DNA of 64,000 bases from Saccharospirillaceae bacterium (lineage in GTDB: Bacteria > Pseudomonadota > Gammaproteobacteria > Pseudomonadales > Oceanobacteraceae), in contig JAJOJJ010000016.1 in assembly GCA_021208685.1 (NCBI GenBank), positions 1 through 64,000 of the forward strand. Reading direction: 5' to 3'. Shown piece after piece: positions 1-7,914 of this stretch (its first letter is position 1; every line of letters starts with the position of its first letter). The notes beneath the pieces are model-generated. The model worked only from the letters and a program-made list of their open reading frames with translations, did not search any database and was not told the origin of the DNA. The position numbers were made by a program, and so were the translations under genes.

Positions 1-59
1 CGCCGGGATCACCACCATCGCCGGGATCACCACCGTCGCCCCGGATCACCACCGTCGCC
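1..59. repeat. 18-bp tandem repeat in lipoprotein linker
   Basis: Units at 1-18, 19-36 and 37-55, with a fourth begun at 56, differ by one or two bases. The third carries an extra C in a run of four C and is 19 bases long. The array continues out of the window on the left. Confidence 0.8.
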
Positions 60-158
60 GGGAGTGTTGTTGTCGGGTGCCGGGCGGTGACCGGTGTGAT
101 TGTCGCCACCGCAGGCGGTCAGCAGAAGCAGCAGAGACAGGGCGAGTAAATGGCGCAA
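1..158 (-). pseudogene. N-terminus of a lipoprotein with DGGDPG repeats, frameshifted (partial)
   Basis: Read leftwards from a TTG codon at 158, which has an AAGGA ribosome site seven bases upstream, the frame gives a hydrophobic leader ending in the lipobox LLTAC and then a Gly/Asp-rich linker. The linker is built from 18-base units encoding Asp-Gly-Gly-Asp-Pro-Gly. One unit (37-55) is 19 bases long and throws the frame to a stop shortly after; beyond it the repeat resumes in the other frame. An ATG at 163 exists but reads in a frame without a signal peptide. The rest of the protein lies outside the window, so its function is unknown. Low-complexity Asp/Gly linkers of this kind are common between a lipid anchor and a secreted domain. 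It is either a sequencing indel, a phase-variable tract or a broken gene. Confidence 0.5.
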
Positions 159-247
159 AGCATTGTCCTTATCATTATTATGCGCCGAGCCTAATCCTGT
201 ACGCTGGTTCTGTAAATGCCAGAGGTGATGCTTTGCCTGTTGTTTAC

Positions 248-266
248 GCGCCGGAGCAACCGGCGC
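248..266 (-). terminator. Hairpin downstream of cynS
   Basis: GCGCCGG, a five-base loop and CCGGCGC form a perfect 7-bp stem just beyond the cyanase stop codon. No T-run follows in the direction of cynS transcription, so it is at best a weak or Rho-assisted terminator. A run of nine G (272-280) lies between the hairpin and the stop codon. Confidence 0.35.
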
Positions 267-284
267 GCTCTGGGGGGGGGCGGC

Positions 285-725
285 TTACCAGCTTTTATAC
301 GGCAGGAATTTACCGTTCAGCGTCAGCAGCACGCGGTCGCCTTTCGGGTCTTCGATTTTGTCCACTTCCATGGAGAAGTCGATGGCGCTCATGATGCCGT
401 CACCGAATTTCTCCTGAATCACTTCTTTCAGTGTCGCGCCGTAGACTCCGACAATTTCGTACAGCCGGTAAATCAGCGGATCGGTGGGAACGGCCTGATC
501 CCAGATTTTGGTTGGGTAAGCGGCCAGTGCGGTGCTGATCTCAGAACCCAGGCCCAGATAGTCGGCAATGGCGTCGGCTTTATCGGCCGGTGCGCTGTTC
601 ATGCCGAGGCAGGCCGAGGTCAGCCAGACCGGTGACATGCCCAGATCGTTGCCCATTTGCTCCCAGCTCAGACCCTTACTGAGTTTGGCGGCGATGATGG
701 TTTCCGTCATGGTGATTTTATCCAT
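285..725 (-). CDS. cynS: Cyanate hydratase (cyanase)
   Basis: Cyanase converts cyanate and bicarbonate to carbamate, which decays to ammonia and CO2; it is a cytoplasmic homodecamer used for cyanate detoxification or as a nitrogen source. The protein is 146 residues, close to the 156 of the E. coli enzyme. The N-terminal half is the helix-turn-helix-like region (WEQMGNDLGMSPVWLTSA) and the C-terminal half is the dimerising catalytic domain. The catalytic triad is present as Arg87, Glu90 and Ser113, with the same spacing as Arg96/Glu99/Ser122 of E. coli. I chose the ATG at 725 because AGG lies eight bases upstream; an in-frame GTG at 734 would add three residues. No carbonic anhydrase (cynT) or cyanate transporter gene adjoins it. 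Confidence 0.95.
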   Translation of the reverse strand: MDKITMTETIIAAKLSKGLSWEQMGNDLGMSPVWLTSACLGMNSAPADKADAIADYLGLGSEISTALAAYPTKIWDQAVPTDPLIYRLYEIVGVYGATLKEVIQEKFGDGIMSAIDFSMEVDKIEDPKGDRVLLTLNGKFLPYKSW

Positions 726-844
726 AGATAACACCTGCTTCTGATTAAGGCGCCGGAGCGCATGAATGTTCTGCCGGGGTGCGTTTTATGGCTTCAGACG
801 CCGGCTGAGGAGGATCAGCAGGGTATCTGCAAAGCGGGTGCCAT

Positions 845-1759
845 TCAGCCCAGATATTGCGGGTAGAGGTGGGCGGCACTTTCGATCACGATGGCGTGGC
901 GGCGGGCAAGGCGTGCATGGTCGCGGTCATAGCCGCCGCCAATCACGGTGGCCACCGGAATATGACGGCGCAGGCAATGACGGAGTACCAGTTCATCGCG
1001 TTGCTGCACGCCGGCCCAGCTGATATCCAGATGGCCCAGTTCATCGCCCTGCCAGACATCGGCGCCGGCATCGTACAGCAGCAGATCGGGCTGCTGCTCA
1101 TCCAGTAGCTGCAGCAGGGTGCTTTCCACCACATCCAGATAGGGCTGATCGCCCAGATGCTGATCCAGACCAATATCCAGATCGCTGCTGGATTTGCGGA
1201 ACGGGAAGTTTTTCTCGCAGTGAATTGAGCAGGTGAAGGCGCGTGGTTCCGCCGCCAGAATGGCCGCGGTGCCATCGCCCTGATGCACATCAAGATCGAA
1301 GATCAGTACCTTATTGACCTCGCCGCTGGTCAGCAGCGTGAGGGCGGTGTAGGCCAGATCATTCAGCAGGCAGAAGCCGGAGCCAAAGTCGCGGTGGGCA
1401 TGATGGGTGCCACCGGCCAGGTGGCAGGCCATGCCGTGTTGCAGTGCCAGACGCGCGGTCAGCAGTGTGCCGTTGGGCGCGGTCAGGGTGCGGTCAATCA
1501 GGCCCTGGCTCCAGGGCAGGCCGATACGGCGCCAGGCTTTCGGGTCCAGTGACTGATCACAGAGCATGGCCAGATATTCCGGGGTATGGGCGATGCTGAG
1601 GTCGCTGAGTGTAGCGGCTTCAGGGCGGAACAGGTTATGACGGCCAATCAGCCCCTGCGCACGGCAGTAATCGTGCAGGCGCACAAACTTCGACATCACA
1701 AAGCGGTGTTGTTCGGGAAAGGGGCAGGAGTAGTTGGGGTGGTATACCAGTGGCAGCAA
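845..1759 (-). CDS. Histone deacetylase superfamily protein (AcuC/acetylpolyamine amidohydrolase-like)
   Basis: A 304-residue zinc-dependent deacylase of the arginase/HDAC fold. Visible family motifs are GGTHHAHRDFGSGFC around His119-His120, the zinc-binding FDLDVHQGDG (Asp157, His159), a later acidic ligand in LLYDAGADVW and the C-terminal GGGYD loop. Bacterial members remove acetyl groups from acetyl-CoA synthetase, polyamines or other small amides; the substrate here cannot be told from sequence. The start is a TTG at 1759 with no strong ribosome site. The gene ends about 120 bases before cynS and begins 11 bases after the end of the GGDEF-EAL gene, on the same strand, so it may be cotranscribed with the upstream signalling operon. 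Confidence 0.9.
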   Translation of the reverse strand: MLPLVYHPNYSCPFPEQHRFVMSKFVRLHDYCRAQGLIGRHNLFRPEAATLSDLSIAHTPEYLAMLCDQSLDPKAWRRIGLPWSQGLIDRTLTAPNGTLLTARLALQHGMACHLAGGTHHAHRDFGSGFCLLNDLAYTALTLLTSGEVNKVLIFDLDVHQGDGTAAILAAEPRAFTCSIHCEKNFPFRKSSSDLDIGLDQHLGDQPYLDVVESTLLQLLDEQQPDLLLYDAGADVWQGDELGHLDISWAGVQQRDELVLRHCLRRHIPVATVIGGGYDRDHARLARRHAIVIESAAHLYPQYLG

Positions 1760-1770
1760 GATGGTCGCCG

Positions 1771-3201
1771 TCAGTGAGCCGATGAGGCGTCATTGTGCCG
1801 CACAAACTCAAGGAACTCATCTTCCGTCAGGGGCTTGCTGAACAGGTAGCCCTGATATTCGCGGCAGCCATGGCTCAGCAGATACTGGCGCTGGTCATCG
1901 CGCTCAACGCCCTCGGCAATGATGTCCATGCCAAGGTTCTGCCCCATCTGGATGATGGCGTCGACAATCCGCGCTGGCCGCCTGTTGTCTTCAATATCCA
2001 TGACAAAGGAGCGGTCGATTTTCAGTTTGTGCAGCGGCAGGTGCTGGAGGTAACTCAGGGATGAATAACCGGTGCCGAAATCGTCCAGCGCAAAACTGAA
2101 ATCAAGGCCGCTCAGACGCTCCATTTTACGGCGGATAATGTCTTTATCACCAAGGAAGATACTCTCGGTAATTTCCAGCTCCAGCTGTGCGGGGCAGAGC
2201 CGGTGGCTGTTGACCTGAGTGGTGACATAATGCTCGAAGTTTTCGTCCATAAACTGTGCCGGGCTGATATTCACCGCAAGGCGGCGGAAACTGTCGGGCA
2301 GCTGATTGGCCTGTCGCCAGCGTTTCAGAACCCGGCAGCTTTCCGTCAGAATCCACTGCCCCAGCGGCAGAATCAGACGGGTTTCTTCGGCGGCACGGAT
2401 AAAGACATCCGGGCTGACCGCGATGCCGCGATTCATCCAGCGGCACAGGACTTCTGCACCTGTCACCTGACCACGCTCATTCATCTGCGGCTGGAATACC
2501 AGGGTAAACGCCTGCTGCCGGATGGCCTGATGCAGGTCGTTGTACAGGTTCAGTTTGTCCTGCGTTTCCTGCTGCATATTTTGCGTATAGAGGCTGATGC
2601 CGCTGCGCCCCTGTGCCTTGGCGTGGTACATCGCGGTATCGGACTGGCGGATCAGATCGGTTGCTTCGTCCTGATTCGCCGGAAAAACAGCAATGCCGAT
2701 GCTGGCGGACAAATGGAAACAATGAATATCAATATCGAAGGGTTGGCGGATTGCGGCCAGCAACCGTTCGGCGCAGTCGCTGGCGTATTGTGCAGCGGCT
2801 TCCGGGCTGTCGCTCAGCTCGTCAAGCAGTACCAGAAACTCATCACCACCGAGGCGCGCGATCAGGTCTTCAGCCCGCACCTGCTGATTCAGGCGCTCTC
2901 CCATCCGGATCAGGAGTTTGTCACCCACCGGGTGCCCCAGCGAGTCGTTGATGTTCTTGAAGTGATCCAGATCGATAAACAGCACGGCACCGTATTTTCC
3001 TGTACGCCGGGCATGGGCCATTTTCTTTTCGATATGCAGCAGTGCAAACCGCCGGTTAGCCAAACGGGTAAGGGAATCAAAATTGGCCTGATATTCAATC
3101 TGCTGTTGCTTGCGCTTGATCTCGGAAATATCACGGATTAACCACAGCAGGCCATAGACCTGTGGCTGACCTGTCTCGCTCTGGCTCAGCAGTGGCGTCA
3201 T
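1771..3201 (-). CDS. GGDEF-EAL half of a frameshifted cyclic-di-GMP enzyme
   Basis: This 476-residue frame holds the end of a PAS/PAC domain (LLWLIRDISEIKRKQQQ), a GGDEF domain with an intact LGGDEF active site preceded by an RAED inhibitory site five residues upstream, and an EAL domain with AEVL in place of AEAL, ELEITES, and DDFGTGYSSLSYL. Both synthesis and hydrolysis of cyclic-di-GMP are therefore possible. The ATG at 3201 overlaps the upstream stop, but translating the preceding bases in this frame gives EDFYVESR, the expected PAC continuation of the upstream gene. I take the two frames to be one protein of about 820 residues broken by a single-base loss near 3225-3232. Confidence 0.85.
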   Translation of the reverse strand: MTPLLSQSETGQPQVYGLLWLIRDISEIKRKQQQIEYQANFDSLTRLANRRFALLHIEKKMAHARRTGKYGAVLFIDLDHFKNINDSLGHPVGDKLLIRMGERLNQQVRAEDLIARLGGDEFLVLLDELSDSPEAAAQYASDCAERLLAAIRQPFDIDIHCFHLSASIGIAVFPANQDEATDLIRQSDTAMYHAKAQGRSGISLYTQNMQQETQDKLNLYNDLHQAIRQQAFTLVFQPQMNERGQVTGAEVLCRWMNRGIAVSPDVFIRAAEETRLILPLGQWILTESCRVLKRWRQANQLPDSFRRLAVNISPAQFMDENFEHYVTTQVNSHRLCPAQLELEITESIFLGDKDIIRRKMERLSGLDFSFALDDFGTGYSSLSYLQHLPLHKLKIDRSFVMDIEDNRRPARIVDAIIQMGQNLGMDIIAEGVERDDQRQYLLSHGCREYQGYLFSKPLTEDEFLEFVRHNDASSAH

Positions 3202-4232
3202 GCGCGATTCGACATAAAAGTCTTCGTGCGGATCTCGGTGATCTCTATGTCCTGCGATATCAGCGCCTGATCACGGCTGTCGGTAATACGCTCTGCGGCC
3301 TGTGGCTGTAGCCAGCAGGTGAACGGCTGTCCTGTCAGATCGGCGTTCAGTACCGGCAGCGGGCTGTCAGGACTGCCGTAGCGACTGCGGATGATTCCGT
3401 CGTTATCCAGCAGAAACGCCACATCCGGGAAGGCGCGGGTAAAGGCCTGATCGCGCATGTGCTGATCACGGATCTGTTGCATGGAATGCTGCAGATGCAG
3501 GCTCAGGTTGTTGAACGCAGCATCCAGATGAGCAAACTCTGATGATGACCCGGAATGAATGGTTTGCCCCAGTTTTCCGGCCTGTAACCTGTTGGTAAAG
3601 GCTACCAGGCGATGCAGCGGGCGCAGCACCTGACGCTGCATAATTCGCTGTAAGCCGAGCGTATACAGCACCAGCAACAGGATCAGCAGCGCGATGCGCA
3701 GTCCTGTGCTACGCAGCATCTGCTGACGCTGCTGGCTGGCATCGTAATGGGCGAACAGCCAGCCCTGCTGCTCTCCCCGCAACTCGCGGGTGCGGAACGG
3801 AATGGGCTGCAGACCATAAAAATGTCCGCCGTCCTGAAAAAACTGAAACGGTTGCCGGTCAGTGGATAAGTGTTTGCTGGCCAGATCAATCCCCAGTGGC
3901 CGGTCAATCTCCGCCCGCCGGGTTGAGAGCAGAACCTGACCATCGACCAGCAGTAACAGATGGCTGACGTGCGGGCGGGTTGCCATGCGGCTGAGGGTCT
4001 GATCACTGAGGCTGAATTCCTCTTCGGCCAGCTGATGCTGCAGGGTTAAACGCAGTCCGCCCAGTTCGGCTTCCAGCTTGTTGGCCCAGGTGCTGCGGAA
4101 CTGCTGGGCTGAGGCCTGATACAGAAAGTAGCTCAGCAGCAGGGCTGCAATTCCCAGCGCCAGAACCGACCAGCTGATTAAAACCCGCTGCAGTGAGATC
4201 CGCTTGCGTTGTGATGGCTGCGCAGGATTCAT
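3198..4232 (-). CDS. Membrane sensor half (HAMP-PAS) of the frameshifted cyclic-di-GMP enzyme
   Basis: The frame encodes a basic N-terminus, a first membrane helix (about residues 15-40), a periplasmic sensor region of about 135 residues, a second membrane helix (about 177-198), a HAMP linker and a PAS domain that starts near residue 265. It ends abruptly as EIRTKTFMSNRA inside the PAS domain; shifting frame by one base continues directly into the GGDEF-EAL frame downstream. Its ATG overlaps the stop of the upstream binding lipoprotein (ATGA), so the two genes are translationally coupled. The architecture resembles MbaA-type proteins, which receive a signal from a periplasmic binding protein. 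Confidence is high for the domains and moderate for the single-protein reading. Confidence 0.8.
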   Translation of the reverse strand: MNPAQPSQRKRISLQRVLISWSVLALGIAALLLSYFLYQASAQQFRSTWANKLEAELGGLRLTLQHQLAEEEFSLSDQTLSRMATRPHVSHLLLLVDGQVLLSTRRAEIDRPLGIDLASKHLSTDRQPFQFFQDGGHFYGLQPIPFRTRELRGEQQGWLFAHYDASQQRQQMLRSTGLRIALLILLLVLYTLGLQRIMQRQVLRPLHRLVAFTNRLQAGKLGQTIHSGSSSEFAHLDAAFNNLSLHLQHSMQQIRDQHMRDQAFTRAFPDVAFLLDNDGIIRSRYGSPDSPLPVLNADLTGQPFTCWLQPQAAERITDSRDQALISQDIEITEIRTKTFMSNRA

Positions 4233-5182
4233 GACGATTCCGGCAGGAAGCGGGCGCTGGTGAGGTGCTTAAGCAGCGGCGGAGCCGCCATTAATTTCTG
4301 CTTCACCATGATCCGGGCAAGCTGATCCGCCGTGCGGCTCAGAGGGGACGGATCATGACTCAGTAAGCGGCGATTATCGGCGATATCCGGCAGCTCCAGG
4401 CCATCGAACATCGTGCTGACGCTGTCCTCCGGCAGACGCATCCGATGGTTCATGATCTGCAGCGCGGCGGCCGGTGAGGTTTGCAGCATCTGTCTGGCGC
4501 GGAAATAGCCATCGACCAGAGCCTGAATCTGTTGCGGCTGTTGTGCGATCACATCGCGTCGAATGGCCAGAACATCCAGTATCTGACCCCGGATTGCCCG
4601 GCTGTCGAACAGCACGTGAGCACCGGCGCGGGCCAGTTCCTGAGAATAGGGCTCGAAGGTAACCATGGCATCGATACTGCCTGCGCGGTAAGCAGCAAGC
4701 TGATCACTGAGCGCCATATGACGGATGCGCAATGAATCATCCTGTAATTCAGCAAACTCCATGGCATGTTTAAGCATCAGGGCACCGACCGCCGTGGTTT
4801 CCAGCGCAATGGTTTTGCCGTGCAGGTCTCCCAGCGTTTGAATTCGCGGATGCGCCATAACCACATCGGCTCCGGCCGATATGCTGAACACAAGAACGAT
4901 CACCAGATCCTGGCCTTCCTGAATCAGGGATAACACCTCATCCAGACTCAGGGCTCCCCCCTCCAGATGCCCCATGCGCAAAGCATCAATAACATCCGAT
5001 GCCGAAGGCAACTCAACCAGCTTAATGGGCTGAGCGTAAAAACCTTGCTCACGGGCCAGATAGAGTGGTTCGTAACCGGGCCAGATATTGGTACCGATCC
5101 GTAATGCCGTACCCGGTGAATCGCAGCCACTGATTGCCGTTAACAAGAAACAGAGCAGCAATGTTGAAATCCGACCCTGCAC
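4229..5182 (-). CDS. NMT1/SsuA-like periplasmic substrate-binding lipoprotein
   Basis: A 317-residue binding protein of the NMT1/TauA-SsuA type with a lipoprotein signal (LLTAISGC) and family motifs IGTNIWPGYEPLYLAREQGFY near the mature N-terminus, GALSLDEVL and VTFEPYSQEL. Such proteins bind sulfonates, nitrate, thiamine precursors or similar small anions. It starts with GTG at 5182, five bases after GGAG. There are no ABC permease or ATPase genes beside it. Instead it is coupled by a 4-base overlap to a transmembrane GGDEF-EAL protein, so I infer a sensory rather than a transport role, as in the NspS/MbaA pair of Vibrio. The ligand is unknown. Confidence 0.85.
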   Translation of the reverse strand: MQGRISTLLLCFLLTAISGCDSPGTALRIGTNIWPGYEPLYLAREQGFYAQPIKLVELPSASDVIDALRMGHLEGGALSLDEVLSLIQEGQDLVIVLVFSISAGADVVMAHPRIQTLGDLHGKTIALETTAVGALMLKHAMEFAELQDDSLRIRHMALSDQLAAYRAGSIDAMVTFEPYSQELARAGAHVLFDSRAIRGQILDVLAIRRDVIAQQPQQIQALVDGYFRARQMLQTSPAAALQIMNHRMRLPEDSVSTMFDGLELPDIADNRRLLSHDPSPLSRTADQLARIMVKQKLMAAPPLLKHLTSARFLPESS

Positions 5183-5342
5183 AAGAACTCCGGGTATTCG
5201 CTGATGATCTGTTAAGCCTAGCAGCTTAACGCTTCGGTGCCGGAGACGGGGTTGCGGTTACGGCGGCATTCCGACCATGGGCTAATAGCCGGAAGCGGGA
5301 GAATATGATCCTCTGGTAGTCTCGCTGAAACAGGTACAGGTC

Positions 5343-5621
5343 ATGTCAAACAATAACAACAAGCGCAGTAAGGTAACCCAGGGTGCTGAACCACAGGCGA
5401 CAGGCAACGATGCCGGTTCACGCTTCGAAAAAGTGTTCTACCGCTATCTGGCCTGGTTTCCGATTCTGGTGCTGCCGATGATGGTGTGGGAAATGATGGG
5501 AACGGGTCAGTATGGCGTAGGCAGCATTGTTGCGCTGATTCATGCCGTACTGGTCTTCCGCTTTGTGCAGGTCATCAATCTGCCCGGTCTGTTCAAACGC
5601 CGTCGGCCTACTGACGCCTGA
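5343..5621 (+). CDS. Small two-helix membrane protein, unknown function
   Basis: A 92-residue protein with a polar, Asn/Lys-rich N-terminus (about 30 residues), then two hydrophobic segments (roughly 36-52 and 58-78), and a basic C-terminal tail (FKRRRP). ATG at 5343 is preceded by AGG. It stands alone, divergent from the binding lipoprotein operon and convergent with yceI. I do not recognise the family. Confidence 0.6.
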   Translation: MSNNNNKRSKVTQGAEPQATGNDAGSRFEKVFYRYLAWFPILVLPMMVWEMMGTGQYGVGSIVALIHAVLVFRFVQVINLPGLFKRRRPTDA

Positions 5622-5640
5622 AAAAACAGGGGATGCCTGA

Positions 5641-5682
5641 AACAAAACAGGCAGAAAGACCCTTTGCTCTTTCTGCCTGTTG
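5641..5682 (-). terminator. Terminator between convergent small membrane protein gene and yceI
   Basis: A perfect 14-bp inverted repeat (5647-5660 with 5669-5682, loop of eight) lies directly after the yceI stop. In the leftward direction it is followed by a T-rich stretch (TTTTGTTT), as expected of an intrinsic terminator for yceI; it may also stop rightward transcripts. Confidence 0.8.
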
Positions 5683-5698
5683 CCGTCAGGAATAAAAA

Positions 5699-6274
5699 TT
5701 ACTGACGGATACCTTCGATAAACAGACCGATTTCAACCGTTGTGGACGCTGGCCCCAGGTTGTAATCGATACCGTAGTCCGACAGTTTCAGCGTGGTTTT
5801 ACCTTCAAAACCGGCACGGTAACCGCCCCATGGGTCTTTACCTTCACCGATCATTTTTACCGGGAAACTGATGGCCTTGGTGACGCCACGCAGGGTGAAA
5901 TCGCCGCTCAGAATCCCTTCGCCAGCGCCGGTGGATTTAAAGCCGGTGCTCTTGAACGTGGATTGCGGAAATTTGCTGACGTCGAGGAAATCAGACCCTT
6001 TCAGGTGCTTGTCACGTTCAGCATGGTTGGAATCCAGACTGGCGGTTTCAATGGTCACTTCAATGGACGATTTCTCCGGTGCCTTGGCGTCGTATTCAAA
6101 CTGACCATCAAAGGTATTAAAGCGGCCCAGCAGCCAGCTGTAGCCCAGATGCTGAATTTTAAACTGAACAAAAGCGTGGGCGCCCTGAGTATCAATTTGA
6201 TAGGTGGCCGCCTGAGACAGTGACGGCATCAGCAGTGCGGCGCTCAGGCCGGCAGCAAGCATCAGTTTCTTCAT
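5699..6274 (-). CDS. yceI: YceI family periplasmic lipid-binding protein
   Basis: A 191-residue YceI protein: signal peptide with cleavage after SLSQA, then the lipocalin-like barrel with the family pattern YQIDTQGAHAFVQFKIQHLG, the FDGQFEYDAKAPEKSSIEVTI segment and FPQSTFKS. YceI proteins bind polyisoprenoid or amphiphilic molecules in the periplasm and are induced by alkaline or osmotic stress in some bacteria. ATG at 6274 has AAGGAG six bases before it. The upstream cytochrome b561 gene is 56 bases away in the same direction, the same pairing as yceJ-yceI of E. coli, so they likely form an operon. Confidence 0.93.
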   Translation of the reverse strand: MKKLMLAAGLSAALLMPSLSQAATYQIDTQGAHAFVQFKIQHLGYSWLLGRFNTFDGQFEYDAKAPEKSSIEVTIETASLDSNHAERDKHLKGSDFLDVSKFPQSTFKSTGFKSTGAGEGILSGDFTLRGVTKAISFPVKMIGEGKDPWGGYRAGFEGKTTLKLSDYGIDYNLGPASTTVEIGLFIEGIRQ

Positions 6275-6330
6275 TCTTTACTCCTTGGTTTTTAAATGGG
6301 TCTGGTGGTTGTCTGAACGTCACCGGGCGT

Positions 6331-6885
6331 TTAAGCACCGGGTTTTATCATGCGAATTAAGGTCTTATCTCTATCCAGCCAATGGTGTTTGATGGCGGCC
6401 AGAGCATGCAGTGCAACAATCGCCATCAAGGTCCAGGCCAGTGCCCAGTGGATAACACCGGCAATATCTTCCTGATTGGCGAGGGTCAGGGTGGCGGGTA
6501 ACTCAAACAGGCCAAATACCTCAATAGCGCGACCATCGGCGGTCGAAATCAGATAGCCAGTAACAAACAGTGCCAGCATCAGCAGATACAGCAGGGCATG
6601 AGCAAGGTGAGCCACGTTGTGTTCCCACCGGTGATTGCCCAACGCCTGCGGTCTGGGGTTGGTCAGTTTCCACAGCAGCCGCAACAGCCATGCACAGGCC
6701 AGTATCACGCCAGCACTTTTATGCAGGTCCAGCGAACCCCGGTACCAGGCATCGTAGTAAGTCAGTTCCACCATATACAGACCAAGACCAAACAGGCCGA
6801 AGACGGCCAGCGCCATCAGCCAGTGAAAGGCAATGCTGATCCAGCCATAAGACGATGAAGTGTTACGCAGTAGCGGGTGTGACAT
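6331..6885 (-). CDS. Cytochrome b561 family protein
   Basis: A 184-residue di-haem cytochrome b of the prokaryotic b561 (CybB/YceJ) family with four membrane helices. Candidate haem-ligand histidines are visible in the helices: AFHWLMA (helix 1), LHKSAGVI (helix 2) and GVIHWALAW plus VALHALAAIKHH (helices 3-4). Members oxidise membrane quinol or pass electrons to periplasmic partners. Position ahead of yceI suggests a functional pair. The gene is divergent from a LysR regulator across a 121-base gap. Confidence 0.92.
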   Translation of the reverse strand: MSHPLLRNTSSSYGWISIAFHWLMALAVFGLFGLGLYMVELTYYDAWYRGSLDLHKSAGVILACAWLLRLLWKLTNPRPQALGNHRWEHNVAHLAHALLYLLMLALFVTGYLISTADGRAIEVFGLFELPATLTLANQEDIAGVIHWALAWTLMAIVALHALAAIKHHWLDRDKTLIRMIKPGA

Positions 6886-6969
6886 GGATTATCCCTGAGA
6901 ATTGATCTCGATAAGAGCGCACCTTAACGGCTTTAGTTCAGCAAAAAAACACGCATAATCGGACAACTG

Positions 6970-6987
6970 TTGTGCAAATATGAACAA
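6970..6987. promoter_or_regulatory. Candidate LysR operator between cytochrome b561 and the LysR gene
   Basis: TTGT and ACAA are separated by ten bases in the divergent intergenic region, forming a dyad that also contains the T-N11-A signature typical of LysR-type regulators. It lies 20 bases before the LysR start codon, where autorepression would be expected. Confidence 0.35.
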
Positions 6988-7006
6988 GTCATGAGGTGGA
7001 AAGGTC

Positions 7007-7906
7007 ATGTTGGAAACCAGTTGGGATGATATCCGTATTGCCTATCAGGTCGCCGAATCCGGCAGCCTCAGCCGTGCCGGAGAGCGTTTGGGCATGAACC
7101 ACAGTACCGTGCTGCGCCACATTAACCGGCTGGAACAACAACTGGGGCATAAACTGTTTATCCGCCATCAGCGCGGCTACCGGCTGACGGATGCCGGTCA
7201 GTTTCTGCTGGAGAAAATGCATCCCATCGTGGCCGATATGCGCCGACTGCAGGGCACCCTATCAACGCTTGATGCATCGCCATCCGGCACGCTGAGGATC
7301 TCGACGGTATCGGATTTCTCACCGTTTTTTACCCCGCTGCTGCATGCGTTCCGGCAGGAGTTTCCCCAGATCCGGGTGCAGATTGTCGCCACCGACGACG
7401 TACTGTCACTGGCGCGTGGTGATGTGCATGTGGCTATCCGGATGGGGGCCGAACCACGGGAACCTGACCTTATTGCCCGGCCACTGTTGCCGGTGCAAAT
7501 GCATTACTGTGCAGCAGACAGCTATATCGAACGGCACGGCCTGCCGCGTTCGATGGCGGACATTAATCGCCACTGGTGGGCCTTGCCGACCGGCGAAAAA
7601 CAACGGATTTCCGGTATCCGGCAATTGCTGGAAAAGCTGGATGCGGATCAGATCGCTTTTCAGAGCAACAGCTTTAACGACATTTTGTCGGCGGTGAAAG
7701 AAGGCATGGGCATCGGCCCGGTGGGTGCCTTGCAGCGTCTGGCGGACACTCTGCCGGGCCTGAAACAGGTGGAATTCGGACTCAGCGCTGAACCGTCATT
7801 GATGTGGTTTGTGTATCACAAAGATATGCGCCGCAGTGCGCGGGTGCAGGCGCTGCAGGAGTTTATCCTGCAACGCCTGCCGGAGATGCAGCGCCGGCTG
7901 GGCTGA
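7007..7906 (+). CDS. LysR family transcriptional regulator
   Basis: A 299-residue regulator. Residues 5-65 form the winged helix-turn-helix (SLSRAGERLGMNHSTVLRHI), followed by a linker helix and a periplasmic-binding-like effector domain beginning about residue 90 (GTLRISTVSDF) and ending in LQEFILQRLPEM. It resembles the short-linker group whose effector domains lack an obvious ligand motif. ATG at 7007 follows AAGG. It is divergent from the b561-yceI operon, which is a likely but unproven target together with its own gene. Confidence 0.93.
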   Translation: MLETSWDDIRIAYQVAESGSLSRAGERLGMNHSTVLRHINRLEQQLGHKLFIRHQRGYRLTDAGQFLLEKMHPIVADMRRLQGTLSTLDASPSGTLRISTVSDFSPFFTPLLHAFRQEFPQIRVQIVATDDVLSLARGDVHVAIRMGAEPREPDLIARPLLPVQMHYCAADSYIERHGLPRSMADINRHWWALPTGEKQRISGIRQLLEKLDADQIAFQSNSFNDILSAVKEGMGIGPVGALQRLADTLPGLKQVEFGLSAEPSLMWFVYHKDMRRSARVQALQEFILQRLPEMQRRLG

Positions 7907-7914
7907 GCCCGGGA

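Noticed and set aside
1-59. Short CRISPR-like array
   Set aside because: The units are contiguous 18-base coding repeats with no spacers.
2203-3141. 312-codon rightward frame across the GGDEF-EAL gene
   Set aside because: It is antisense to clear GGDEF and EAL motifs and has no ribosome site or domain of its own.
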